In this document: piece after piece, positions 9,160 to 18,301 of the stretch
How the letters are laid out: every line of letters begins with the position of its first letter
How positions within the stretch are numbered: the stretch's first letter is position 1
Origin: Streptomyces sp. yr375
GTDB taxonomy: Bacteria; Actinomycetota; Actinomycetes; Streptomycetales; Streptomycetaceae
Assembly (NCBI RefSeq): GCF_900110755.1
Contig: NZ_FOFF01000007.1
Span: 124,001-188,000 of the forward strand
Direction: 5' to 3'
DNA: 64,000 nt
The notes under the pieces: model-generated
Told to the model about the DNA's origin: nothing
The model's input: only the letters and a program-made list of their open reading frames with translations
Database searches by the model: none
Program-made: the position numbers and the translations under genes

Positions 9160-9814
9160 CGCCACGCTGCACGCGACCGACCAGAGCCCCGACGACTTCG
9201 CGGTCCAGATCGCGGACCAGGTCGAAAGCTTCCTGGTAGCCGTCACAGAGGTGGCCAAGGGCGACGAGCCGGGCTCGGCGGTCCCCTTCCTCCTCCTGGA
9301 GGTCTCCCAGCTCCTGCTGGCCGGCGGCCGTCTCGGCGCCCACGAGGACATCGTCCCCGACGAGCGCTACGAGCCCGACCCGGGCTTCGAGCCGGACGCG
9401 GACGAGCTCCGCGAGAACCTGGCCAGGCTGCTGGAGCCGGTGGACGTCTACTCCGAGGTCTTCGACCCCTACGAGCCCCGCAAGGCGCCCGTGCCGGCCC
9501 GGATCTCCGACGACCTCGCCGACGTCATCGCCGACCTGCGCCACGGCATGGTCCACTACCGCGCGGGCCGCACCACCGAGGCCCTGTGGTGGTGGCAGTT
9601 CTCCTACTTCTCCAACTGGGGCTCCACCGCCTCGGCGACCCTGCGCGCCCTGCACTCGGTCCTCGCCCACGTCCGCCTGGACCAGCCCCTGGAGGAACTG
9701 GACGGCCTCGACACCGACCAGAGCCCCCTGGGCGACGAGACCCTGGAGTTCGAGGCGGGCCGCGTCATGGCCCAGGAGATCGGCGGCCACCCGACCGCCC
9801 GCCCCGCGAACTAG
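9152..9814 (+). CDS. DUF5063 domain-containing protein
   Basis: This is a 220-residue acidic, soluble, mostly helical protein with no signal peptide or membrane helix. It carries a Trp-rich segment ([15 protein letters not shown], about residues 145-159) characteristic of DUF5063 proteins, which in Streptomyces are encoded directly after recR. The ATG lies inside the recR 3' end, so the two are translationally coupled. The function is unknown; the position suggests a link to DNA recombination, but nothing in the sequence shows an activity. Confidence 0.8.
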   Translation: MSDATLHATDQSPDDFAVQIADQVESFLVAVTEVAKGDEPGSAVPFLLLEVSQLLLAGGRLGAHEDIVPDERYEPDPGFEPDADELRENLARLLEPVDVYSEVFDPYEPRKAPVPARISDDLADVIADLRHGMVHYRAGRTTEALWWWQFSYFSNWGSTASATLRALHSVLAHVRLDQPLEELDGLDTDQSPLGDETLEFEAGRVMAQEIGGHPTARPAN

Positions 9815-9879
9815 CCGCCTTCTGAACTGCCCCGAAGTCAGGGGGTGTTGGCGGGCGTTGGCGGGTATCGGCGGGGACC

Positions 9880-10700
9880 AGATGGCAACGGCCGTGCCGG
9901 TGACGGCGATTCCGGCGGCGCGGTCCTCGGGCATGGACACCGTGATGATGCTCGGGCGGCCCATGTCGTCGCCCTGACGGATCGTCAAGGTCGCGGGTGC
10001 GTCGACGAGTTCGAGTTCCCGCAGGTAGCCGCCGAAGGCGGCCGCCGCCGCGCCGGTGGCCGGGTCCTTGACGACTCCGCCCGGCGGGAAGGGGTTGCGG
10101 GCGTGGAAGAGCGTCGGTGACTCCCGCCAGACCAGGTCGACGGTGGTCCAGTCGTGGCGGGCCATGAGGGCGGCCAGCGCGGGCATGTCGTAGTCGAGGT
10201 CGGCCGGCCGCGGTCGGCGGCGGCGATCACCGGATGCCGGGCGCCGGCGTAGGCCGTGCGGGGCGGCAGCGCCGGGTCGAGGGCGGCGACGGACCAGCGC
10301 AGCGCCGCCGGCAGCTCGGCCAGGTCCGGCCCGGCGAGGGGCTCGGTGCGCGGGGCGACGCTCACCAGGGTCGCCACGGTCGTCCCGTCGGCGGCCATGG
10401 CGGTGGTGACGGGGACCGTGCCCACGCTGGTGCGCAGGGGCAGGGGCAGGGGCAGGGGCCCGGTGCCGTGCCGGTCGGCGTGGGCGACCGCCGGGGCGAT
10501 CGTCGCGTGGCCGCAGAACGGCGCCTCCGCGAGCGGGCTGAAGTAGCGGACGGCCGGTGTGCCGTCGTCGCCCGGCACCACGAACGCCGATTCCGAGTAC
10601 CCGACTTCGGCCGCCGTCGCCGACATGGTCGCGTCGTCGACGCTGGTGGCGTCGAGCACCACACCCGCGGGTTGCCGCCGGCCGGTAAACGCGCCTGCTT
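9880..10700 (-). pseudogene. Decayed PhzF-family isomerase/epimerase gene
   Basis: Two frames together encode a PhzF-like protein. The N-terminal part (AFTGRRQPAGVVLDA, then the motif APFCGHATIA) is in one frame; the C-terminal part (DLDYDMPALAALMARHDW, then DPATGAAAAAFGGYL and GIAVTGTAVAI) is in another. The shift falls near 10200-10212, where one base appears lost in a GGCCGGCC tract. There is also no start codon near the expected N-terminus and no stop after the expected C-terminus, so decay is not a single sequencing error. PhzF enzymes are DapF-like isomerases. Confidence 0.75.
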
Positions 10701-10812
10701 TCGAAGGTTGGCGGGGTCTTGTATGTGCGCTGTACGACGGCTGGACGGGCGTTAACCGGCCAACGGCGAATCTTGAGTCATCCCAACCGGAACAAGCCGC
10801 ACAGGAGTTGCG

Positions 10813-11310
10813 ATGACCCGCAAGACCCGCATACGCGCCGCCCTCGTCACCGCTACCGCCCTCGCCGCCGCCGCCACGGTGACGGTCGGGGTCAGTGCGG
10901 CCGGCAACGACAAGCCCGCCAACCCCACCAAGAAGCAGATCGCGGCCCTCTTCGACGGCTGGAACGCGGCGCTGAAGACCGGCGACCCGAAGAAGGTGGC
11001 CGACCGCTACGCCAAGGACGCGGTGCTGCTGCCCACCGTCTCCAACAAGATCCGCACCGACCGCGCCGAGATCATCGACTACTTCGACCACTTCCTGCCG
11101 AACACGCCGGTCGGCACGAAGATCGAGACGCACATCAACATCCTCGACAGCAACTCGGCCATCGACACCGGCATCTACAAGTTCAACCTCACCAACCACG
11201 AGACCCGCAAGAAGAGCGAGGTCGTGGCCCGCTACACCTACGAGTACGAGAAGCGCGACGGCGTGTGGAAGATCGTCAACCACCACTCGTCGATGATGCC
11301 CGAGGGCTGA
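10813..11310 (+). CDS. Secreted SnoaL-like / SgcJ-EcaC family protein
   Basis: This 165-residue protein starts with a Sec-type signal peptide (basic MTRKTRIRAAL, an alanine-rich core, a likely cleavage after VSAAG near residue 34). The mature part is a single NTF2/SnoaL-like cone fold of the CaMKII-association/SgcJ group (IAALFDGWNAALKTGDPKKVADRYAKDAVLLPT). Extracytoplasmic members may bind small ligands; no catalytic set is certain. It is convergent with the sensor kinase gene, ending 8 bp away. A role as an external partner of that sensor is a guess from position only. Confidence 0.75.
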   Translation: MTRKTRIRAALVTATALAAAATVTVGVSAAGNDKPANPTKKQIAALFDGWNAALKTGDPKKVADRYAKDAVLLPTVSNKIRTDRAEIIDYFDHFLPNTPVGTKIETHINILDSNSAIDTGIYKFNLTNHETRKKSEVVARYTYEYEKRDGVWKIVNHHSSMMPEG

Positions 11311-11317
11311 GCCGGCC

Positions 11318-12694
11318 TCAGCCGGTGCGCTGCGTCGTCGCCCGCAGGGTGAGGCGTACGCCCAGCCCGCCCCCGGGCGCGTCCACCAGCGTCACCGCCC
11401 CGCCGTCGTCGGTCACCAGTTGCTTGACGACGGCGAGGCCGAGACCGGAACCGGAGCGCCCGGTGAGGCCCTGACCGCGCCAGAAGCGGTCGAAGGCGCG
11501 GGACTTCTCCGCGTCGGACATGCCCGGACCCTCGTCGAGGACCGACAGCACCACCTTGTCGCCCTTCGACTCCGTCCGGACGGTGATCGTCCCGCCGTCC
11601 GGTGAGACCTCCAGGGCGTTCGAGAGCACGTTGTCCAGCACCTGGTCCAGATGACCGGGGCTGGCCAGCACAGCCGGCCGGTCGTCGACACTCCCCCATA
11701 GCGCGATGGTGACTCCGCGCTCGTCGGCGGCCGGCCTCCACACCGACAGCCGTTCGGCCACGATGTCCGTCAGGGACAGCGGCTCGGCGGCCGTCACCTT
11801 GGCCTCGGCCCGGGCCAGCACCAGCAGCCCGTTGACCAGCCGGCTCATCCGCACCACCTCGGCGGTCGCCTGCTCCACGTCCTCCCGGACGGACTCGTCG
11901 TCGACGCCGTCGGCGATGTTGTCCAGGGAGAGCCGGAGCGCCGTCAGCGGGGTCCTGAGCTGGTGCGACGCGTCCGCGACGAAGATCCGCTGTGAGGCGA
12001 TCAGGGCTTCGAGGCGCTCGCCCGCCTGGTTGAGGGTGCGGGCCAGGGTCTGCGTCTCCTGGGGGCCCGTCACGGGGGAGCGGGCGGTCAGGTCGCCGTC
12101 GCTGAACTTGCTCGCCATGTCGTTGAGCTGGCGCAGCGGGGCGGTGATCCGGCGGGCCGCCGCCGCGCCGATCAGCGCGGCCACGCCCAGCACCGCCACC
12201 GCGAGCCCTGCGCGGAACCCCCAGATCGTCCACAGCCTGCTGGTGAGTCCGGACGTCGAGTAGACGACCCGTACGGCGCCGACGACCTCGCCGCCGTGGT
12301 GCGCCGGGACCGTGATCACCAGGTTGCGGCCCCAGATGAACTTCGAGCCCCAGTCGGTGGTGGAAGCTCCCTGCCCGAGGGCCTTCGTCAGGGCCGCGTC
12401 CGGGTGCGGGCCGGGGATGCCCGGCGCGCACGGCCGGCCCTTCGTCGTGATCTGGACCTGGACCTTGTCCTTGGTCATCTCGGCGTCGTAGGCCTTGGCC
12501 ATCTTCTCCAGCGCCTGGCAGGACGCGGTGTCGCCGTTGCCCAGGAGCAGCGCCATGGTGGCCGCCTCGCGCGTCACGGAGTGGTTGGTGTCGCCGCGCA
12601 ACTGGGCGGTGAGCGTGAAGGCCACCGGCACGGTGAACAGGCCGATGGCGACGGCGACCAGCAGCACGTAACTGCGGATGAGCTGCTTGATCAT
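11318..12694 (-). CDS. Two-component sensor histidine kinase
   Basis: This 458-residue protein has an N-terminal transmembrane helix (about 10-31), an extracytoplasmic sensor loop (about 32-155), a second membrane helix (about 160-180) and HAMP. A HisKA dimerisation domain follows with phospho-acceptor His244 in DASHQLRTPLTAL, then a HATPase domain with N, G1 (VLDEGPGMSD) and G2 (GSGLGLAVVKQL) boxes. Its ATG overlaps the regulator stop by 4 bp, so the pair is made together. The signal is unknown. Confidence 0.93.
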   Translation of the reverse strand: MIKQLIRSYVLLVAVAIGLFTVPVAFTLTAQLRGDTNHSVTREAATMALLLGNGDTASCQALEKMAKAYDAEMTKDKVQVQITTKGRPCAPGIPGPHPDAALTKALGQGASTTDWGSKFIWGRNLVITVPAHHGGEVVGAVRVVYSTSGLTSRLWTIWGFRAGLAVAVLGVAALIGAAAARRITAPLRQLNDMASKFSDGDLTARSPVTGPQETQTLARTLNQAGERLEALIASQRIFVADASHQLRTPLTALRLSLDNIADGVDDESVREDVEQATAEVVRMSRLVNGLLVLARAEAKVTAAEPLSLTDIVAERLSVWRPAADERGVTIALWGSVDDRPAVLASPGHLDQVLDNVLSNALEVSPDGGTITVRTESKGDKVVLSVLDEGPGMSDAEKSRAFDRFWRGQGLTGRSGSGLGLAVVKQLVTDDGGAVTLVDAPGGGLGVRLTLRATTQRTG

Positions 12695-13422
12695 GACGCC
12701 GGACCAGATCCCTCTGTCGTGGCGTCGTTCACGATCTCCAGGCGGAAGCCGACGCCCCGGACCGCCTCGATGGTGATGACCCCGGCGAACTTCCGCCGCA
12801 GCGCCGCCACATGCACGTCCAGCGTCTTCGTCGGCCCGAACCAGTTCGCGTCCCAGACCGCTTCCATGATCTGCTCGCGCGACATCAGCGCCCCCGGCTC
12901 CTCGGTGAGGAAGGCCAGCAGGTCGTACTCCTTCGGCGCGAGCGCGACCTCCTCGCCGGCCACGTGCACCCGGGCCGCCTTGCGGTCGATGGTCAGCCGG
13001 GACCCGTACCGGTCCGAGCCGCCCGCCGCCTGGCCGGTCGCGCTCTCGTCCGCCGCGCGCGGCTGGACGCGCCGCATCACCGCTCGTATCCGCGCGATCA
13101 CCTCACGCACCCCGAACGGCTTGGACACATAGTCGTCGGCGCCCAGTTCCAGGCCGACGACCCGGTCCGTCTCGTCGCTGCGGGCGCTGATCACGATGAT
13201 CGGCACATCGCCGCGCTCGCGCAGCGCCCGGCAGACGTCGAGTCCGTCGGTGTCGGGCAGGCCGAGGTCCAGCAGTACGACATCGTAGGGGCCGGCGTGG
13301 GCGAGGGCGGCGGCGCCGGTGCTCACCCAGTCGACCTCGAAGCCGTAGCGCTGCAGACCGCGCCGCAGCGACTCGGCGACCGGTTCGTCGTCTTCCACCA
13401 GGAGTACGTGCACGCGCCGCAC
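12691..13422 (-). CDS. Two-component response regulator, OmpR/PhoB family
   Basis: This 243-residue protein has a receiver domain with Asp10-Asp11 equivalents at EDDEP, phospho-acceptor Asp52 in VVLLDLGLPDTDG and the conserved Lys in DDYVSKPFG. A C-terminal winged-helix effector follows (about 150-235, with LAPKEYDLLAFL and TLDVHVAALRRKF). It is first in the operon with its kinase. The leader between 13423 and aspartokinase at 13646 is a divergent region that must hold promoters for both; no repeat stands out there. Confidence 0.93.
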   Translation of the reverse strand: MRRVHVLLVEDDEPVAESLRRGLQRYGFEVDWVSTGAAALAHAGPYDVVLLDLGLPDTDGLDVCRALRERGDVPIIVISARSDETDRVVGLELGADDYVSKPFGVREVIARIRAVMRRVQPRAADESATGQAAGGSDRYGSRLTIDRKAARVHVAGEEVALAPKEYDLLAFLTEEPGALMSREQIMEAVWDANWFGPTKTLDVHVAALRRKFAGVITIEAVRGVGFRLEIVNDATTEGSGPAS

Positions 13423-13645
13423 ATTAGTCCTTGAAAATTAATTCACAGCCATCACTTGCGTGTCAGTGGGCAGGGAGGTTCTGTGACGCGTGCCTGGGAC
13501 CCGCCTCCCGACACCTCCCGACATCTCCCGCGAATCTCACCATGCGGGACTCAGGAGGCGGATTTCGGGCGCTCGTTAGACTGAGCCGACCCGCTGTACA
13601 AGGGCGTACGGGCGGGGAAACGAACAAACCGAGCGAGGAGCGCAC

Positions 13646-14962
13646 GTGGGCCTTGTCGTGCAGAAGTACGGAGGCTCCTCCGTAGCCGATGCCGAGGGCA
13701 TCAAGCGCGTCGCCAAGCGGATCGTGGAAGCGAAGAAGAACGGCCACCAGGTGGTCGTCGTCGTTTCCGCGATGGGCGACACGACGGACGAGCTGATCGA
13801 TCTCGCCGAGCAGGTGTCACCGATGCCCAGCGGCCGGGAATTCGACATGCTGCTGACCGCCGGAGAGCGGATCTCCATGGCGCTGCTGGCGATGGCGATC
13901 AAGAACCTGGGGCACAGCGCCCAGTCGTTCACCGGCAGCCAGGCGGGCGTCATCACCGACTCCGTCCACAACAAAGCCCGGATCATCGATGTCACGCCGG
14001 GCCGCATCCGGACCGCGCTGGACGAGGGCAACATCGCCATCGTCGCCGGGTTCCAGGGCGTCAGCCAGGACAAGAAGGACATCACCACGCTGGGCCGCGG
14101 CGGGTCGGACACCACCGCCGTCGCGCTCGCCGCCGCGCTCGACGCCGAGGTCTGCGAGATCTACACCGACGTCGACGGCGTGTTCACCGCCGACCCGCGC
14201 GTGGTGAAGAAGGCGCAGAAGATCGACTGGATCGCCTTCGAGGACATGCTGGAACTCGCGGCCTCCGGTTCCAAGGTGCTGCTCCACCGCTGCGTGGAGT
14301 ACGCCCGCCGCTACGACATCCCGATCCACGTCCGCTCCAGCTTCAGCGGACTCCAGGGCACCTGGGTCAGCAGCGCGCCGACCCGACAGACTCAGCTTCA
14401 GCTTCAGCATCAGAGCCAGCATCAGCAAGGGGACAAGCCGGTGGAGCAGGCCATCATCTCCGGTGTCGCGCACGACACCTCCGAGGCCAAGGTCACGGTC
14501 GTCGGCGTGCCGGACAAGCCGGGCGAGGCCGCCGTGATCTTCCGGACGATCGCCGACGCCGAGATCAACATCGACATGATCGTGCAGAACGTGTCCGCCG
14601 CGTCCACCGGACTGACGGACATCTCCTTCACGCTCCCCAAGGCGGAGGGCCGCAAGGCCATCGACGCCCTGGAGAAGAACAAGGCCGGCATCGGCTTCGA
14701 GTCGCTGCGCTACGACGACCAGATCGGGAAGATCTCGCTGGTCGGCGCGGGCATGAAGACCAACCCGGGCGTCACGGCCGACTTCTTCAAGGCGCTGGCC
14801 GACGCGGGCGTCAACATCGAGCTCATCTCGACCTCCGAGATCCGCATCTCGGTCGTCACCCGCGCCGACGACGTCAACGAGGCCGTGCGCGCCGTGCACA
14901 CCGCCTTCGGACTCGACTCCGACAGCGACGAAGCCGTCGTCTACGGAGGCACCGGCCGCTGA
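13646..14962 (+). CDS. Aspartate kinase (aspartokinase), alpha/beta type
   Basis: This 438-residue enzyme phosphorylates L-aspartate, the first step to lysine, threonine, methionine, isoleucine and diaminopimelate. The amino acid kinase domain covers residues 1-240 ([33 protein letters not shown]), followed by two ACT regulatory domains (about 266-435, with [15 protein letters not shown] and [16 protein letters not shown]). The GTG at 13646 has GAGGAG upstream. An unusual Gln/His-rich stretch (residues about 249-261) sits at the junction between the kinase and ACT domains, encoded by a 6-bp repeat. An in-frame GTG with its own ribosome site at 14441 probably yields a separate regulatory beta subunit, as in coryneform lysC. 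The gene overlaps asd by one base. Confidence 0.94.
   Translation: MGLVVQKYGGSSVADAEGIKRVAKRIVEAKKNGHQVVVVVSAMGDTTDELIDLAEQVSPMPSGREFDMLLTAGERISMALLAMAIKNLGHSAQSFTGSQAGVITDSVHNKARIIDVTPGRIRTALDEGNIAIVAGFQGVSQDKKDITTLGRGGSDTTAVALAAALDAEVCEIYTDVDGVFTADPRVVKKAQKIDWIAFEDMLELAASGSKVLLHRCVEYARRYDIPIHVRSSFSGLQGTWVSSAPTRQTQLQLQHQSQHQQGDKPVEQAIISGVAHDTSEAKVTVVGVPDKPGEAAVIFRTIADAEINIDMIVQNVSAASTGLTDISFTLPKAEGRKAIDALEKNKAGIGFESLRYDDQIGKISLVGAGMKTNPGVTADFFKALADAGVNIELISTSEIRISVVTRADDVNEAVRAVHTAFGLDSDSDEAVVYGGTGR
14392..14426 (+). repeat. In-frame 6-bp degenerate tandem repeat inside aspartokinase
   Basis: The units are CTTCAG, CTTCAG, CATCAG, AGCCAG and CATCAG. They encode a Gln/Leu/His run between the catalytic and ACT domains, where related enzymes have an ordinary short linker. 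Confidence 0.85.
14441..14962 (+). other. Probable internal start for aspartokinase beta subunit
   Basis: A GTG at 14441 in the aspartokinase frame is preceded by AAGGGGA with seven bases of spacing and begins [17 protein letters not shown], the usual first residues of the ACT region. It would make a 173-residue regulatory subunit. Overlapping in-frame alpha/beta aspartokinase genes are established in Corynebacterium; their use here is inferred. Confidence 0.55.
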
Positions 14963-16050
14963 TGGCCCCGCAGCCAGGCACGTCCGCCCGGCGGCGGCCG
15001 ACGCTCGCGGTCGTGGGGGCGACCGGAGCCGTCGGCACCGTCATGCGCCAGATCCTGTCCCAGCGGGCGGACGTCTGGGGCGAGATCCGGCTCGTCGCGT
15101 CCGCGCGCTCGGCCGGCCGCAAGCTGGCCGTGCGCGGCACGGAGGTCGAGGTCCTCGCCCTGTCGGAGGAGGTCTTCGACGGGGTCGACGTCGCCATGTT
15201 CGACGTCCCCGACGACGTCGCCGCGCACTGGGCGCCGATCGCCGCCGCCAAGGGCGTGGTCGTCGTCGACAACTCCGGCGCCTTCCGGATGGACCCGCAG
15301 GTGCCGCTCGTCGTCCCCGAGGTCAATCCGCACGCGGTGCGCACCCGGCCGCGCGGGATCGTCGCCAACCCCAACTGCACGACCCTGTCGATGATCGTCG
15401 CCCTGGGCGCGCTGCACGCCGAGTACGGGCTGCGCGAGCTGGTGGTGTCGTCGTACCAGGCGGTGAGCGGGGCCGGGCGGGCCGGGGTGGAGACGCTGCG
15501 GCAGCAGATCGCGCTGGTCGCGGGCACCGAGCTGGGCACCAGCCCCGGTGACGTGCGGCGGGCCGTCGGCGACAACACCGGGCCGTTCCCGGAGCCGGTC
15601 GCGCTGAACGTCGTCCCGTGGGCCGGGTCGCTGCGCGAGGACGGCTGGTCGTCGGAGGAGATGAAGGTGCGGGACGAGTCCCGCAAGATCCTCGGGCTGC
15701 CCAAGCTGCCGGTGGCGGTGACCTGCGTCCGCGTCCCCGTCGTCACGACGCACTCGCTCACCGTCCACGCCCGCTTCCAGGACGAGGTGACCGTCGACGG
15801 GGCCCGCGAGATCATCGCGACGGCCCCCGGCGTCGTCCTCTTCGACAACCCGGCGGCGGGGGAGTTCCCGACGCCCGCCGACGTCGTCGGCACCGACCCG
15901 ACGTGGGTGGGCCGGGTCCGGCGTGCCCTCGACGACCCGACGGCGCTCGAACTGTTCGTGTGCGGCGACAACCTGCGCAAGGGCGCGGCCCTCAACACCG
16001 CGCAGATCGCGGAGCTGCTGGCGGCGGAGTTGGCGGCGGAGACGGCGTGA
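14962..16050 (+). CDS. asd: Aspartate-semialdehyde dehydrogenase
   Basis: This 362-residue enzyme reduces aspartyl phosphate, made by the preceding enzyme, to aspartate semialdehyde with NADPH. It has an N-terminal Rossmann motif ([12 protein letters not shown], 17-28), active-site Cys139 in [10 protein letters not shown] and the substrate-binding stretch [13 protein letters not shown]. The ATG overlaps the aspartokinase stop (TGATG), the usual aspartokinase-asd operon. An extension of about ten basic residues precedes the fold. Downstream an 11-bp unit CCTGCCGGCGA is repeated at 16057-16085. Confidence 0.95.
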   Translation: MAPQPGTSARRRPTLAVVGATGAVGTVMRQILSQRADVWGEIRLVASARSAGRKLAVRGTEVEVLALSEEVFDGVDVAMFDVPDDVAAHWAPIAAAKGVVVVDNSGAFRMDPQVPLVVPEVNPHAVRTRPRGIVANPNCTTLSMIVALGALHAEYGLRELVVSSYQAVSGAGRAGVETLRQQIALVAGTELGTSPGDVRRAVGDNTGPFPEPVALNVVPWAGSLREDGWSSEEMKVRDESRKILGLPKLPVAVTCVRVPVVTTHSLTVHARFQDEVTVDGAREIIATAPGVVLFDNPAAGEFPTPADVVGTDPTWVGRVRRALDDPTALELFVCGDNLRKGAALNTAQIAELLAAELAAETA

Positions 16051-16168
16051 GTCCGGCCTGCCGGCGACCTGCCGGCGACCTGCCGGGACAGGCCTGACGG
16101 CGGCCTGCCGGGACAGATGTGAGGCGGTCGATGGTCCGGATCACTTGTATCGGACACGTTTGACGCCT

Positions 16169-16192
16169 GAAAATCCCTACAGAAGGATTTTC
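16169..16192. promoter_or_regulatory. A+T-rich hairpin or operator upstream of the sigma-factor gene
   Basis: Perfect 8-bp arms GAAAATCC and GGATTTTC flank an 8-bp loop in an otherwise GC-rich 356-bp gap (16051-16406). It could be an operator or the end of the aspartokinase-asd transcript. The gap also holds GCGCGGAGAGC twice (near 16212 and 16255) and no gene. Confidence 0.4.
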
Positions 16193-16406
16193 TCCCCGTT
16201 TTCCGCAACCGCGCGGAGAGCGGGGAGCGTCTTTGCGGTCACCCCTAGGGGGCGCGCGGAGAGCTGGGCGTGGGGACGCCCTTTCCTATGGGACTGGGAT
16301 GCAGCGGAAGAGCGGGACAGATGAGACGGGCGCGGGTGGCCTTGGCCGACGCAAAAGTGACGCGGCAGGCGTACAACCCCCACGGGGGGAAGTGTGTCCA
16401 ACTGGC

Positions 16407-17081
16407 GTGGCAGAGGTACTCGAACTCCCGGTGGCGCCCCGCGGCGCGGCTCTACGGCCGCCGCGCGGCACCCTCAAACCCCGCATGTCCGGCGCGCCCG
16501 GCGGCATGCCGGTGATCGCGCCCATGCCCGCGGCGCGGCCCACCCGCGTACCCGGCCAGCGTGACGGCGTCGAGGACGCGGTCGCGGCCGGCACCACCGT
16601 CGACCACCTCACCGAGACCTACCGGGCCCACTACCGCTCGCTGCTCGGCCTCGCCGCGCTCCTCCTCGACGACACCGCCTCCTGCGAGGACGTCGTGCAG
16701 GAGGCCTTCATCCGCGTCCACTCCGCGCGCAAACGCGTCCGCGACCCGGAGAAGACCCTCGCCTATCTCCGTCAGACGGTCGTCAACCTCTCCCGCTCCG
16801 CCCTGCGCCGCCGCATCCTCGGCCTGAAGCTGCTCTCCAAGCCGATGCCGGACATGGCCAGCGCGGAGGAGGGGGCCTACGACCAGTTGGAGCGCGACTC
16901 GCTCATCAAGGCGATGAAGGGCCTCCAGCGCCGGCAGCGCGAGGTCCTCGTGCTGCGCTACTTCGCGGACATGACGGAGGCCCAGGTCGCCGAGACCCTC
17001 GGCGTCTCCCTCGGCTCGGTCAAGGCGTACGGCTCACGCGGCATCGCCGCCCTGCGCATAGCCATGGAGGCGTCGGCGTGA
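16407..17081 (+). CDS. SigE-family (ECF) RNA polymerase sigma factor
   Basis: This protein of about 224 residues has a basic, proline-rich N-terminal tail of some 55 residues. Sigma region 2 follows (YRAHYRSLLGLAALLLDDTASCEDVVQEAFIRV), then region 4 (LQRRQREVLVLRYFADMTEAQVAETLGVSLGSVKAYGSRG). The GTG at 16407 is preferred because it gives VAEVLELPVAP; the frame stays open upstream to 16233, so the start is not certain. The gene overlaps a membrane-protein gene by 4 bp, the classic sigma/anti-sigma pairing. Confidence 0.88.
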   Translation: MAEVLELPVAPRGAALRPPRGTLKPRMSGAPGGMPVIAPMPAARPTRVPGQRDGVEDAVAAGTTVDHLTETYRAHYRSLLGLAALLLDDTASCEDVVQEAFIRVHSARKRVRDPEKTLAYLRQTVVNLSRSALRRRILGLKLLSKPMPDMASAEEGAYDQLERDSLIKAMKGLQRRQREVLVLRYFADMTEAQVAETLGVSLGSVKAYGSRGIAALRIAMEASA

Positions 17082-18301
17082 GCAGGGAGACCGGCAGGGG
17101 GGCCGACAGAGAGGCCGACAAGGGGGCCGACAGAGAGGCCGACAAGGGGGCCGACAGAGAGGCCGACAAGGGGGCCGAAAAGGAGACCGTTTCGCCCTTT
17201 CCCCCCGTTTCATCCAGTTCGTCGGGCGCGCAAGCCCCGAAGCCATCGCACGCTGGGAACTCAACCGTGAACCACCACCTCGACGACCAGAGCCCCGAAG
17301 GGCTCGACTCGGACGAGCTGGCACTGCGCCGGATGCTGCACGACGCCGTCCAGGAGATGGAGCCACGCGACGGCTCCCTGGACCACCTGCGGCGGGCCGT
17401 CCCGGTGCGCCGGGCCCGTAAGCGGCAGGCGGCCGTCGGCATGGCGGCCGCGGCGCTCTTCCTCGGCACCGCCGTCCCGGCCGTGCTGCACGTCTCGGGG
17501 GCGGGCGGTTCCGACGCCAACCCTTCCATCGCCGGCCAGGCCTCACAGGCGCAGGGGGGCGTGGATCAGGGCAAGAACCCCGACGGCGGCTCCTCGGGCA
17601 GGGTCGGCGACTCCTCCGGCAAGACCGGTGAGGAGAGCAGGGGCGGCGCCGTCGACACCGGTCCGGGCAAGGAGTCCGCGGGCGCGTCGGCGTCCAGCGG
17701 CAGCGGTCCGACCGCCGCGGCGCAGCCGAGCGTGGCCTGCACACCGGCCCAGCTCACCGCCGCCGCACCCGTCGTCGAGGTGCCCGACGCGGCCGGCATC
17801 GTCTACGGCACGTTCCGCGTCGCGAACTCCTCCACCACCGCCTGTACCGTCGGCGGCGCGGTCGCGGTGACGTACGAGGCGCAGGGCGCCGCCGACGCCA
17901 CGAAGATCACCGTGGTGGAGCACGCCTCCGGGGACGCGGCGGCCGGCCTGCCCGACCCCTCCCTCTACGTCACGAAGTACGACCTCGCCCCCGGCTCCGC
18001 CTACGAGGTGAAGTTCGCCTGGCAGGCCGCCACGACCTGCCCCACGACCGGCAGCGCCAGTGGCGGCGACAGCGGCGGCGGTACGGCGTCGCCGTCGCCG
18101 TCGGCGTCCACCGAGCCGTCCGGCGCGGTCGGCGAGACCGGCTCCGGCACCTCGGCCCAACTGCTCACCGCCGACGGCACGGCCGACGGCAGCGTCGTCG
18201 TGTCGTACACGGCCGAGGCCGGTTCCCCGGCCACCAAGGCGACGGTGACGAACGCGTGCGCGGGGACGATCTACCGGACGGGCGTACTGGCGTCGTCCTG
18301 A
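17078..18301 (+). CDS. Single-pass membrane protein coupled to the sigma factor (possible anti-sigma or sensor)
   Basis: This 407-residue protein has a charged cytoplasmic N-terminus, one transmembrane helix (about 112-134, core GMAAAALFLGTAVPAVL) and a Ser/Gly/Thr-rich extracytoplasmic region. The latter includes a small beta domain with conserved cysteines (SVACTPAQL, TTACTVGGAV, ATTCPTTG, TNACAG). The GTG at 17078 overlaps the sigma stop and has GGAGG seven bases upstream, so the N-terminal repeat is probably translated. No zinc anti-sigma HxxxCxxC motif is present, so a role in holding the sigma factor is inferred from gene order alone. The 3' end overlaps convergent SURF1 by 31 bp. Confidence 0.75.
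   Translation: MSRETGRGADREADKGADREADKGADREADKGAEKETVSPFPPVSSSSSGAQAPKPSHAGNSTVNHHLDDQSPEGLDSDELALRRMLHDAVQEMEPRDGSLDHLRRAVPVRRARKRQAAVGMAAAALFLGTAVPAVLHVSGAGGSDANPSIAGQASQAQGGVDQGKNPDGGSSGRVGDSSGKTGEESRGGAVDTGPGKESAGASASSGSGPTAAAQPSVACTPAQLTAAAPVVEVPDAAGIVYGTFRVANSSTTACTVGGAVAVTYEAQGAADATKITVVEHASGDAAAGLPDPSLYVTKYDLAPGSAYEVKFAWQAATTCPTTGSASGGDSGGGTASPSPSASTEPSGAVGETGSGTSAQLLTADGTADGSVVVSYTAEAGSPATKATVTNACAGTIYRTGVLASS
17099..17170 (+). repeat. 24-bp tandem repeat, three perfect copies, in frame
   Basis: Each unit encodes GADREADK, giving a strongly charged repeat at residues 8-31 of the sigma partner. Three identical 24-bp copies suggest recent expansion. A start at the later GTG near 17266 would leave it untranslated, but the better ribosome site is upstream of the repeat. 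Confidence 0.9.
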
